64,000 nt of DNA from Oceanirhabdus sp. W0125-5 (GCF_027938815.1 NZ_CP115913.1:4808001-4872000); one strand, 5' to 3'; shown: positions 51,516 through 60,118, numbered from the stretch's first letter. Numbers and translations: made by a program. The notes: generated by a model not told the origin, from the sequence alone.

Positions 51516-51731
51516 ATGAAAAAAACAAATAAATATATAACTACCGGTTTGCTAATTTATGCAATAACTCTGCTTTTAAAACATTTAATAGGATTACCAG
51601 AATTTATTTACGGACTAGGTTTAGGAATTAGTATAGCACTTGAGCTAATTGGAGCTTATTCCATTAATCATGATATTTCAAAATTTAAGAACTTTAAAAT
51701 GAATTTTTATAAAAGATGTTTTAATAAATAA
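51516..51731 (+). CDS. Small membrane protein in the LytTR operon
   Basis: 71 aa from the ATG at 51516 (GGAGG 8 nt upstream). Two TM segments (YITTGLLIYAITLLLKHL; FIYGLGLGISIALELIGAYS) and a basic, aromatic tail. Unrecognised. Confidence 0.65.
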   Translation: MKKTNKYITTGLLIYAITLLLKHLIGLPEFIYGLGLGISIALELIGAYSINHDISKFKNFKMNFYKRCFNK

Positions 51732-51756
51732 TTAGGTGTGTTAAGGAGGTTTTACT

Positions 51757-51957
51757 ATGATAAATAAGTTATTATGTGCATTTTTGCCCATTGGCTTGCT
51801 TATTCAACTTTTCAATATCATATGTAAGCATTATAATATTTTAGGTAGTTACACAGGTGATTTCTTAACTCGTATGTCTGGTGTCTTAATGATCGTAGGA
51901 ATTCCATTTTGCGTTTATATGACCATCAAAAATATAAAGAAAAAGAAATTAATTTAA
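51757..51957 (+). CDS. Small membrane protein 2 in the LytTR operon
   Basis: 66 aa, two TM segments (LLCAFLPIGLLIQLFNIICK; MSGVLMIVGIPFCVYMTI) and a basic C-terminus (NIKKKKLI). SD AAGGAGG. Last gene before a strong terminator. Unrecognised. Confidence 0.65.
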   Translation: MINKLLCAFLPIGLLIQLFNIICKHYNILGSYTGDFLTRMSGVLMIVGIPFCVYMTIKNIKKKKLI

Positions 51958-51990
51958 TTATACTTTAACTCGTTATTGTTGATAGTATTA

Positions 51991-52014
51991 AAAGGGAACC
52001 CCATGGTTCCCTTT
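51991..52014 (+). terminator. Terminator of the second ABC operon
   Basis: AAAGGGAACC (51991-52000) pairs with GGTTCCCTTT (52005-52014). Confidence 0.85.
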
Positions 52015-52037
52015 ATGTTTATTAGTATTTAATTAAA

Positions 52038-52574
52038 TCAAAGTAATTTGTTATTTACTTTATCTATAATAATTTTTGTTACTTCTTCTATACTCACCTT
52101 TTCAGTATCTATATATTCACTAAAATCATAATTTTTATAGGTTTCAAGACATTCTTCTGTTTTCTTATATGACCAACTACCTGGTTTGTCACCTCTTTCC
52201 TTTAATCTTGAATGTATCTTATCCAGTGGTGCTGTCAAGCAGAAGTGGTGTATATCATCATCAATTTCTTTAAGTCCCTCATAAATATATTTAAAATATT
52301 CAACGTCTCTTATTGTCATAGGAACGATTAAGTGCCTATTATACTGTTTCTTAATTTCTCTCGCCATCATTACAACTGTCTTTTTCCATAAATTCAGATC
52401 CTGAAAATCATCTGTTTTTTCTTCATCAAGCATAATCTCTCTTGGAATAATATTTCTTAGTAGAAACCCTACTTCTTCAGGGTCGTAGAGCATACTGTTT
52501 TTGATATTTTTTACTAAACAATTTGCCACTGACGTCTTTCCAACACCAAATGCACCATTTACCATTATTATCAT
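52038..52574 (-). CDS. TmrB-like P-loop kinase
   Basis: 178 aa. P-loop VNGAFGVGKTSVANCL; then YDPEEVGFLLRNIIP, LIVPMTIRDVEYF and DIHHFCLTAPL, which match the order of conserved blocks in TmrB, the tunicamycin-resistance ATP-binding protein of Bacillus subtilis. It may bind or phosphorylate a nucleoside-type inhibitor. Monocistronic, with GGGGGGA SD. It could also be a general small-molecule kinase. Confidence 0.7.
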   Translation of the reverse strand: MIIMVNGAFGVGKTSVANCLVKNIKNSMLYDPEEVGFLLRNIIPREIMLDEEKTDDFQDLNLWKKTVVMMAREIKKQYNRHLIVPMTIRDVEYFKYIYEGLKEIDDDIHHFCLTAPLDKIHSRLKERGDKPGSWSYKKTEECLETYKNYDFSEYIDTEKVSIEEVTKIIIDKVNNKLL

Positions 52575-52655
52575 AATTATTTTCCCCCCACTAATGATTA
52601 AAATATATTCTATTACCTATATAATATTGTTTATTTGCCTTTGGTAAGGCAATCT

Positions 52656-53186
52656 TTAATTTTCCAAATTGATCAAGTATTTATTGAAAAAAGATATTAA
52701 AAAATCCTTATTGGGAATTATATCTTTAATTATCTTATTACAAGTATTATAAGCCATATCATAATCGCCCTTTGTTATTATTCCTGATTCTAAAGCTTCT
52801 TTTAATTCATCTTCATCAAGGATAGCTATTTTAAATTCTGGTGACACAGCAATATCCAAATACAAATCATCATAAAAAGGATTCCCATGTTCATCAATTG
52901 AATTTTCTTTTGTTATATCAAAATACCATTCAACTATTTTATCTGATGTATCATACACTGCACTAACACACCACTTTTCATCATCAGGTAAAAACATTAA
53001 ACATTTATAACCGTCATCCAATAAACACAAATCAGATTGCTCATAATCAACTGTAATTTTTTGTTTCACCTTATTAATCTTAATCAATGAAATATATCCC
53101 TTAAATATGTCATCTATATGAATACATTTACATGAATACACGTCTAAAAAATCCCAGTTTAAACCGTTTATAAATTTCCTTTTCAA
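52656..53186 (-). CDS. DUF402-domain phosphatase-like protein
   Basis: 176 aa from TTG 53186 (GGGGGGAT). Conserved DUF402 blocks: VEWYFDITKENSIDEHGNPF, YDDLYLDIAVSPEF, ILDEDELKEALESGIIT. The family includes nucleoside diphosphatases that use two metals bound by these acidic residues. Substrate unknown here. Confidence 0.75.
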   Translation of the reverse strand: MKRKFINGLNWDFLDVYSCKCIHIDDIFKGYISLIKINKVKQKITVDYEQSDLCLLDDGYKCLMFLPDDEKWCVSAVYDTSDKIVEWYFDITKENSIDEHGNPFYDDLYLDIAVSPEFKIAILDEDELKEALESGIITKGDYDMAYNTCNKIIKDIIPNKDFLISFFNKYLINLEN

Positions 53187-53298
53187 AATATCCCCCCTAT
53201 ATTCAATCCCTCTTATTATAATTTATTATAGATAATTTTACCAATAAATATTTTAATAAGAGTGATTTAGACGTTTGATTATACATTTTTAACGACTC

Positions 53299-53328
53299 AT
53301 TCACTCAAAATCCCCCTCCATTCATGCA
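53299..53328 (+). promoter_or_regulatory. LytTR-type direct-repeat site 3
   Basis: ATTCACTCA (53299-53307) and ATTCATGCA (53320-53328), 12 bp apart, with TAATGTTAAA 45 bp downstream (53373-53382), the same spacing as at site 2. It precedes the small membrane protein gene at 53434. Confidence 0.75.
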
Positions 53329-53433
53329 AAATATCCTCTTTTCATACCTATTTTATGGCGATTATGTCTTATTAATGTTAAAGTTTTGTTATAGCCGAAC
53401 AGGAAAACAAAACAATACGAAGGAGTGATTTAT

Positions 53434-53631
53434 ATGTCTACAAAATCTTATAAACTTTTAATCCTTGGTGAGTTAATTTTCGCCATAATTTTCTCAAGAT
53501 ATGCATATGATAAATACATTACAGAAGGAGCAGTTTCTTTCTTACTTGTGCCAGTAATGTTTGCATTAGTTATAATTATGTTGATTTTTAAAATGACTAA
53601 AACTAAAAAATTAAGTAAAAGAATTTTATAG
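53434..53631 (+). CDS. Small membrane protein under LytTR site 3
   Basis: 65 aa from the ATG at 53434 (GAAGGAG upstream). Two TM segments (YKLLILGELIFAIIFSRYAY; VSFLLVPVMFALVIIMLIF) with a Lys-rich tail. No family recognised. Its promoter carries the same site as the two ABC operons, so it should belong to the same regulon. Confidence 0.65.
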   Translation: MSTKSYKLLILGELIFAIIFSRYAYDKYITEGAVSFLLVPVMFALVIIMLIFKMTKTKKLSKRIL

Positions 53632-53665
53632 GATGTTTTAAAATGAAATATCAAGTTGATAATTT

Positions 53666-53710
53666 ATACTCCATAACGTGATAAAAGTGTTCATCTACGT
53701 TATGGAGTAT
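53666..53710 (+). terminator. Terminator
   Basis: ATACTCCATAACGT (53666-53679) pairs with ACGTTATGGAGTAT (53697-53710), followed by TATCTTTTTT. Confidence 0.88.
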
Positions 53711-53806
53711 TATCTTTTTTCAATAAAAACTTTTATTTTGGCATTAAATTATTAAACTTGTAGAAACTAATAAAGAATAATATATTAAAAATATGGAGGG
53801 AATAAA

Positions 53807-53935
53807 ATGCCAAAAATTAAACATGAAACAAATACTCAAAGACATGCTATGGGAAAACATATGGAAGATAATGAACATAACATTCACCATCATAAAAAAG
53901 AACAACAAGAAGATAAAAAACAACATAAGAAATAG
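53807..53935 (+). CDS. His/Lys/Gln-rich 42-aa hydrophilic protein
   Basis: 42 codons with GGAGGG 6 nt before the ATG. It begins MPKIKHETNTQRHAMGKHME and contains HNIHHHKKEQQEDKKQHKK; nine His and no hydrophobic stretch. The preceding terminator and the hairpin beginning at its own TAG frame it as a complete small gene. A longer overlapping frame at 53793 has no good SD. Such His-rich small proteins can bind metal or RNA, but the function is unknown. Confidence 0.55.
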   Translation: MPKIKHETNTQRHAMGKHMEDNEHNIHHHKKEQQEDKKQHKK

Positions 53936-54211
53936 AGCGCAGATTACGCTGCGCTCTATAAAACAAATGTATAATTGATAATGGATAATGTATAATGAAG
54001 GATGGTTCTGACTTAGGTCAGAACCTATATTTATATTGTTCATTAGAAACAATATAGTTTTACTCATTTTATCATAGATAAAATCTTGTATTTTAAATAC
54101 AATGTTTCATTTTATGAAACGAGAAAACCCTTTTGTCCAAGTAACAACAAGATTAAAATTTCACAGAGTGAAATGTCAATCATTGTCCATTCTACATTAT
54201 CCATTATACAT
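53933..54211 (+). repeat. Structured intergenic repeat, copy E (complete)
   Basis: TAGAGCGCAG-ATTACG-CTGCGCTCTA (53933-53958) begins at the stop codon of the His-rich gene. Left heptad arm about 53964-53997. Hairpin 1 GGTTCTGAC/GTCAGAACC (54004-54025); hairpin 2 ATTTTATC/GATAAAAT (54066-54084); TTGTAT/ATACAA; hairpin 3 GTTTCAT/ATGAAAC (54104-54120); hairpin 4 ATTTCAC/GTGAAAT (54158-54174). The right arm ends at 54211, one base from the stop of the next minus-strand gene. Confidence 0.88.
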
Positions 54212-56281
54212 TTATTTCAAGCTTTCCATCTTTTTAAGATTTTCTCTTATCTCATTTCTCATTTTAATGGTTTCTTTAAAATCATAAAAGAATAAAATCT
54301 TCTTTTCACTAATATTCTTTCCTTTAGGCTTATCTTGTAAAACAAAAGCAGTAAAACTCTCAGCTATATCTTCAAGAATATTAGTAGATGCATATTCTGT
54401 AACGAAATGTTCTATATTGTTTTCATAAAACACTCTCTTTGCTTCTTCTGATTCCTGTGCTTTAATCCACTCTTCATTAATGCCTTTCCAAAACTTATAA
54501 TAAAACTTATTTAGATATGAATTATCCTTAGTAGTAGCTGTCTCTGTACAATAGTTTATGCTATCTTCAATTATTCCTTCTTCAACTTGAGTATTGTTTA
54601 AAGTCAATATATGACCAAACTCATGAACAATCGTATTATTTAATTCCTCATTATTTAACTGGTCATCTTCTTTAATTGCATCTATTTTATCTATTGTCAG
54701 CCTCCAATCTTCAGAAGTTGTATCCTCTTCATTTACATAAGCCATTACATTGTTTTGACCATCTGTATCTATAGAAAATTTAATAATCCTTTCTATATGT
54801 GATTTAGGAATAATATTCTTAACTCTTTCCCACAATAACTGGTACCTTCTTAAATTTTCCTTTGAATACTCTTTACTAATCATCTCTTCATTAATTGAAA
54901 GCTCACCATTAATAATATTAAATGATGCTAAATATCTTTGTTCTTGAATACTCTCCAAAACCTCATCAAGATTATAATCATATTTCTCGAGTATTTCATT
55001 TATTATTATATATACACCATTCACCTTATCATAGTCTTGATTTTCTTCTGCTGATTTCATTTCTTTGTAGCTTTCCATTAACTTCATAAAATCTTTAAAC
55101 TTCAATTTCTCTACTATACTTTCAATAAACTCGCCTAAATCATTTATAACCTCTTCTTTATTTTGATGTTTAGATAGTTTTTTCAAATTAGCTCTAATTT
55201 CTTCTCTTAATTCTATTGTTTCTCTATATTTATAGAAAAACAAAATCTTCTTCTCTTTTATACTCTTTCCTTTTGGCTTGTCCTGAGTAACGAATTGAGT
55301 AAAAGTCTCTGCTATATCTTCTTCAATATTTGTTGATGCATATTCTGAAACAAATTGATTTTTATACTTTTTATAGAAATTTTCTTTTTCCTCTAAATCA
55401 CCTGTTTCATTTGTTTCCTTCCATTCATCATAAATATTCTTCCAAAATCTTTGATAAAACTTGTTTAAATAAGAATTTTGTTTTGTAGTAGATGTACCAG
55501 TCTGATAATTATCACTGTTAGGGTTTATAAAGCCTTCAATTTGAGAACTATTTAAAGTTAAAATATGTGCAAACTCATGGATAATAGTATTATTCAATTC
55601 ATTGCAGTCTAATTGCCCATTTTCTCTTATTGAATCTATCTTATCAACATTTATTTCCCATTTTTTATCTATAGAATCTATTCCACTTACACTAGCTAAT
55701 ACATTAGCTTTACCATCTGTTATAATATTAAAATCTGTTATTTTTCCAATATAAGATTTAGGTATAATGTTCTTAATTCTTTCCCAAAGCAATTCATAAC
55801 TTTTAATATTTTCTTGAGATGGATTCTTATTAGTAATATGATTATTTACTACAATATCTCCTTTAACAATGTTAAAGGCAGCTAAAACCTCTCCATTGAG
55901 AATTTTTTGATGTATAAATAAAAGATACTCTCCATATTTACTAATAACCTCAAAGATTTCACTAGTTACTTCCTGATATCTTTCAGTATCATCTTCCTTA
56001 AGAGCACTGTCTAATTCTTCATTTAATCTAATTAGCTTATTATAGTCTTCAGTTTTTAATTTTTCTTTTAGACTTTCGATAAATTGTCTGAAATTCATTA
56101 TGACATTTCCCTGCTCTTCTTTATTAGCCACCCTTCTTCTGCTCTTTTGCCCATAAATTCTATTTAAGTGTGTTTTATAATTATAATTATAATTATAATT
56201 ATCATTTGTATGGAAATAACTCTTAAATGAACTAAACCCAATTGTTACTATCAATAAGATTATTGAAATTCTCTTCTTCAT
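54212..56281 (-). CDS. Secreted zincin-like protein with two HExxH modules
   Basis: 689 aa. N-terminal signal (MKKRISIILLIVTIGFSSFK), a low-complexity NYNYNYNY run, then two homologous modules of about 310 residues. Module 1 has NTIIHEFAHILTLNSSQIEG (about residue 236) and YASTNIEEDIAETF; module 2 has NTIVHEFGHILTLNNTQVEE (about 553) and YASTNILEDIAESF. Each keeps HExxH plus a later Glu (EDIAE), the pattern of gluzincin-type metallopeptidases. Both look catalytically complete. Substrate unknown; extracellular or surface. Confidence 0.75.
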   Translation of the reverse strand: MKKRISIILLIVTIGFSSFKSYFHTNDNYNYNYNYKTHLNRIYGQKSRRRVANKEEQGNVIMNFRQFIESLKEKLKTEDYNKLIRLNEELDSALKEDDTERYQEVTSEIFEVISKYGEYLLFIHQKILNGEVLAAFNIVKGDIVVNNHITNKNPSQENIKSYELLWERIKNIIPKSYIGKITDFNIITDGKANVLASVSGIDSIDKKWEINVDKIDSIRENGQLDCNELNNTIIHEFAHILTLNSSQIEGFINPNSDNYQTGTSTTKQNSYLNKFYQRFWKNIYDEWKETNETGDLEEKENFYKKYKNQFVSEYASTNIEEDIAETFTQFVTQDKPKGKSIKEKKILFFYKYRETIELREEIRANLKKLSKHQNKEEVINDLGEFIESIVEKLKFKDFMKLMESYKEMKSAEENQDYDKVNGVYIIINEILEKYDYNLDEVLESIQEQRYLASFNIINGELSINEEMISKEYSKENLRRYQLLWERVKNIIPKSHIERIIKFSIDTDGQNNVMAYVNEEDTTSEDWRLTIDKIDAIKEDDQLNNEELNNTIVHEFGHILTLNNTQVEEGIIEDSINYCTETATTKDNSYLNKFYYKFWKGINEEWIKAQESEEAKRVFYENNIEHFVTEYASTNILEDIAESFTAFVLQDKPKGKNISEKKILFFYDFKETIKMRNEIRENLKKMESLK

Positions 56282-56388
56282 TAACCTTTCCCCCTTATTT
56301 TATTAACATTTTGATTATAAAGGAAAGATGTGTACTTTTTGTGTATTTTTGTGTTATTTAAATATATTTTAAAATTCAAAATAAAAAA

Positions 56389-56693
56389 AGAGCACTGCTA
56401 ACGCTGCGCTCTATAAAACAAATGTAGAATGTATAATTGATAATGGATAATGATGGATGATTCTCACTTGCGTGAGAATCTACATTATATTGTTCTTTAG
56501 AGCTAAATTTAGTTTACTCATTTTATCTTTGATAAAATATTGTATTTTAAATACAATGTTTCATTTTATGAAACGAGTAACCCCCTCTTGTCCAAGTAAC
56601 AACAAGATAAAATTTCAGGTCGTGAAATGTCCATCATTATACATTCTACATTATCCATTATACATTTTTTTAAATCTCTCCACTGTCAGCTGT
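56389..56693 (+). repeat. Structured intergenic repeat, copy F (complete)
   Basis: It starts with an imperfect hairpin, AGAGCACTG...CTGCGCTCT. Left heptad arm about 56418-56452. Hairpin 1 GATTCTCAC/GTGAGAATC (56459-56480); hairpin 2 ATTTTATC/GATAAAAT (56520-56538); ATTGTAT/ATACAAT; hairpin 3 GTTTCAT/ATGAAAC (56558-56574); hairpin 4 ATTTCA/TGAAAT (56612-56628). Right arm ATTATACATTCTACATTATC (from 56636) runs into TGTCAGCTGTCCACT-like units. It abuts the hflX stop. Confidence 0.85.
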
Positions 56694-56701
56694 CCACTGG
56701 T

Positions 56702-58507
56702 TTATTTTACTTCGAACTCTTTACACTTGTTATACATCTCCTCATAGACTTCTGCCTTGATGTAAGTTCCTTCTTCTTTATAATCCTCGCACAGAATATT
56801 GCATCTTTCATGAAGCATTGAAACAAGAGCTTGTGCATCATATGGAATAACAAATTCTTTTTCGATGAATTTCACTGGGATTTCTTCACCAATCATATCC
56901 AATAATTTATCTAGATTTATTTCATTTACTGCACTTATCTCAACAATTTTCTGACCTTTCAACTCTTCTCTTAAAAGATTAATATCTTCTTCATTTGCTA
57001 CATCAATTTTATTCAATACAATAATACTATTTTTACCTAGTGCATCTAGCTCATCTAAAACATTATTTACAGCTATGATTTGCTCTAGAGCCTCCTCATT
57101 AGATGCATCCACAACATGTAAAAGCAAATCAGCTTCTATAACTTCTTCTAATGTAGATTTGAATGCCTCTACTAGTTCATGAGGAAGTTTTCTGATAAAT
57201 CCAACTGTATCAGATAAGGCAATTTTTCTATTATCTTTTAAGTTTATTGCTCTTACTGTAGTATCCAATGTAGCAAACAACATATCAGCCTCAAACACCC
57301 CACTTTTATTCACATGATTTGGTGAGGATATTTCACATAGCTTATTTCTTAATGTTGATTTACCGGCATTAGTATACCCTACTAAAGATACTTTGCTTAT
57401 TTTATCTCTATTTCTATTCTCTCTTTGAACAGCTCTAATATCTATTACTTTTTCCAGTTCATTTTTTATATCATCTATTCTATCTGCAATATGTCTTCTG
57501 TCAGTTTCAAGTTTCTTTTCTCCTGGACCTCTAGATCCTACTCCCCCTTTTGTTCCAACTCCTCCTCTAATTCTTGCAAGGTCTGCTCCAAAGCCTCTTA
57601 ATCTAGATAACCTATGTCTAAGCATTGCTAATTCTACTTGCAGCTTAGCCTCTCTACTCTTAGCTCTTCTAGCAAATATATCTAGAATCAATATTGTTCT
57701 ATCAATTATTTTACATCCTATTTGTTCTTCAAGATTTCTCACTTGTGAACTGGATAGTTCATCATCAAAAATAACTACATTAGCACTTTTTGCCTGTCTT
57801 AAATAAGCTATTTCCTGAACCTTTCCTCTTCCTGCATAAAAAGCTGAATCAACCTTATTTTTCTTCTGCAGAACCTTTTCAACAGTAACAACTCCACATG
57901 CTTCTGCTAATCCTTCAAGTTCTTCTAAGCTTTCCTCATTATCAATTCCAACTAAGATTGCTCTTTCAATATCCTCTTCATATACCTGTATATCTTTAAA
58001 TATTTTATTTATATGATTTAGCCTATCAGATAAATCAAATTCTATAGCTTCATTTACACTAATATTTTTAACTTCATGAAAAGTTAACTCCTTATTGTAC
58101 ACATCACAGAAACCAATATTCACAGTAATATCTTCAACTATTTCTTGAACACCTATAGCAACCATAGCATCTAACTTTAATTCCATTAGCGCTGAAATAT
58201 CCAATGCTGAAAGCTTACTGTTACCTTTTGGATGAGTATGAATTATTCTTACCCCACTTAATCTTCTCTCTTTAGTATCTATAGCTGGCAATTCAACAGT
58301 TTTGCTATCTCCAACTGTAACATCAATTATATTCCCTCTTCTATCAATAGCAACGCTTATTTCTCTATTTATAATATTAGTAATTTTATTCATTCTCTCA
58401 ACTAATTCTTGAGATAAAATACTTCCTCTTTCTATATTTAATTCCTTTAATTCCTCTAACTTATTTAATACTGAAAATTTAATACCATTTGTTTTTCCTT
58501 TTATCAT
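56702..58507 (-). CDS. hflX: GTPase HflX
   Basis: 601 aa, longer than the usual 400-430. Residues about 1-150 are an extra domain (GVRIIHTHPKGNSKLSALDI, a JAB/MPN-like HxHP...SxxD pattern) seen in clostridial HflX. The HflX core follows (GRGKVQEIAYLRQ, GGVGTKGGVGSRGPGEKKLE), then the G domain: SLVGYTNAGKSTLRNK (G1), ALSDTVGFIRKLP (G3), VLNKID (G4). HflX binds the large ribosomal subunit and splits stalled ribosomes under heat or antibiotic stress. Confidence 0.92.
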   Translation of the reverse strand: MIKGKTNGIKFSVLNKLEELKELNIERGSILSQELVERMNKITNIINREISVAIDRRGNIIDVTVGDSKTVELPAIDTKERRLSGVRIIHTHPKGNSKLSALDISALMELKLDAMVAIGVQEIVEDITVNIGFCDVYNKELTFHEVKNISVNEAIEFDLSDRLNHINKIFKDIQVYEEDIERAILVGIDNEESLEELEGLAEACGVVTVEKVLQKKNKVDSAFYAGRGKVQEIAYLRQAKSANVVIFDDELSSSQVRNLEEQIGCKIIDRTILILDIFARRAKSREAKLQVELAMLRHRLSRLRGFGADLARIRGGVGTKGGVGSRGPGEKKLETDRRHIADRIDDIKNELEKVIDIRAVQRENRNRDKISKVSLVGYTNAGKSTLRNKLCEISSPNHVNKSGVFEADMLFATLDTTVRAINLKDNRKIALSDTVGFIRKLPHELVEAFKSTLEEVIEADLLLHVVDASNEEALEQIIAVNNVLDELDALGKNSIIVLNKIDVANEEDINLLREELKGQKIVEISAVNEINLDKLLDMIGEEIPVKFIEKEFVIPYDAQALVSMLHERCNILCEDYKEEGTYIKAEVYEEMYNKCKEFEVK

Positions 58508-58570
58508 AAATACCTCCGTTGAAATTTAATTTTCTTATTTTTCATTCCTATTAATGCTATTAATCCATTA

Positions 58571-59488
58571 CTACAAACTCCTCTTAATGTATTCCTTATA
58601 AATATTTTCATCATATTTTTCTTTACATGAAATCACATTATGAAGATCTTTACATACTAACTCTTCAAGATCTAGATGTGTTTCATAAGTATATGTGCAA
58701 CTATCTATATTACATCTTTCAATGCTGTTATTTAGCTTTAATGTTCCTTCATAAATGTTTCCTATGCGCTCATTACTTCTCCAGCATTTTTTTATGCTTC
58801 CATTTATACAATTGATATTGACTCTGGAATATCCAGCAGAACATTCCTTTCCTTTTGGTTTTCTTTCATCAATTTCAAATAAAGCTCTTTGAGTAGCCGA
58901 ATATATAAACTTATAAATTTCTTGTCTTTCTTCCTTAGAGTAACCCTTAGGATATTCTGGACTTCTGAAAGGAGTAACTACAAATGGAATATTTTCTTTC
59001 TTCATGATTCTGATTAACTCTTCTATCTTATTTACCCTTTTAGGAAGAGCTACATATGATATAAAACATTTAAATCCTCTACTTTGTAGTCTTTTTACAC
59101 GTTCTATATACTCTTTTAGTCTAGTCTCTTCTTCATCAATTTCATGAAGCGAGCACTGAATAAAGTCAACTTTTTCTGGATTTATCTCTTTAATAAATCT
59201 TTGTAATGTTTCCTCACTAAAAGAATTATTTGTGTCTAATCTAATAAAATTATTCTTAGTTAGTTCTTGAGCTAATTCAATAAAGTATTCATATACACTT
59301 GGTTCTCCACCAGTTAAAAATATATGACATCCTTTATGTTTATTAAAAAATTCAACAATCTTATTAAATCCATCAGTAGAGCTTGCCAAACTTTTTCTCT
59401 TTTCAAACTTTCCACCTAGCATACAGTATTCACAAGAGTAATTACATTCATCATGCAAATACAATAATGCTTCTTTTAAATTTCCCAT
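58571..59488 (-). CDS. Radical SAM protein
   Basis: 305 aa from the ATG at 59488 (SD GAGGTGAG); the ATG at 59539 has no SD. Cluster motif LHDECNYSCEYCMLGG (CxxxCxxC) and HIFLTGGEPSVYEY. The C-terminal part has about seven further Cys (KECSAGYSRVNINCINGSIK, CNIDSCTYT), suggesting an auxiliary cluster domain. It is related to PqqE/AlbA-like maturases but lacks a recognisable recognition domain. A 27-aa peptide gene lies 1 kb upstream on the same strand. Role unknown. Confidence 0.75.
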   Translation of the reverse strand: MGNLKEALLYLHDECNYSCEYCMLGGKFEKRKSLASSTDGFNKIVEFFNKHKGCHIFLTGGEPSVYEYFIELAQELTKNNFIRLDTNNSFSEETLQRFIKEINPEKVDFIQCSLHEIDEEETRLKEYIERVKRLQSRGFKCFISYVALPKRVNKIEELIRIMKKENIPFVVTPFRSPEYPKGYSKEERQEIYKFIYSATQRALFEIDERKPKGKECSAGYSRVNINCINGSIKKCWRSNERIGNIYEGTLKLNNSIERCNIDSCTYTYETHLDLEELVCKDLHNVISCKEKYDENIYKEYIKRSL

Positions 59489-59584
59489 ATGTCTCACCTC
59501 AATATAATGTTTTCTCAAAATAGAATTAGTATAATTCACTGTTATTTTTCTATTATCATTAGATTTTGTAGTAATAACTTATAT

Positions 59585-60118
59585 TCATAGTTTCAATTTA
59601 CTAATTATCTCCTCACATGTTTCTTCAGGCGTTTTCCCATCTGTATACACTATTATTTTAGCTAGCTTTTCATTTGAAGGATTATTAATAAACAAATTAT
59701 TATGTGGAAACTCATTCCTTTTAAATAATATCTTTAATGATTCTTCTTTATTTGGTGAAGGCAATAATAAAACAACATTAGAAAATGGTTTTAGAATATT
59801 GCTAACTTCTTCAAATAAGTTTTTATCCTCATAAACTGATTGCCCTGCTCCAAAGTCATGTATATGATCTTCGTACATTTCTAAAACTCTCTTTACTGAA
59901 TGAGCTTCAAAAGGCTTCCAGTATTTATACATCCCTAAAAATCCTTCTTCTTCATAAATCTTATCTGCGTATTCAAAATCATAACCAATCTCTTCATATA
60001 TACTCCATCTCTTATCATCTAAGCTTGCTTGTGGCATATTAAGACGATCTGATAATAATTTTCCTACTGTTGATTTCCCTACCCCTACTGGTCCTATTAA
60101 AATAATATCTCTTCTCAT
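59585..60118 (-). CDS. Shikimate-kinase-like P-loop kinase
   Basis: 177 aa. Walker A ILIGPVGVGKSTVGKLLSDR, then SLDDKRWSIYEEIGYDF in the place of the shikimate-binding region, and a late lid region. It belongs to the shikimate kinase/gluconate kinase superfamily, but no aro genes are near, so the substrate is uncertain. SD AAGGAGA. Confidence 0.65.
   Translation of the reverse strand: MRRDIILIGPVGVGKSTVGKLLSDRLNMPQASLDDKRWSIYEEIGYDFEYADKIYEEEGFLGMYKYWKPFEAHSVKRVLEMYEDHIHDFGAGQSVYEDKNLFEEVSNILKPFSNVVLLLPSPNKEESLKILFKRNEFPHNNLFINNPSNEKLAKIIVYTDGKTPEETCEEIISKLKL

Noticed and set aside
53793..53978. 61-codon plus-strand ORF overlapping the His-rich gene
   Set aside because: The SD GGAGGG fits the ATG at 53807 in another frame, and the longer ORF runs through the terminator hairpin.
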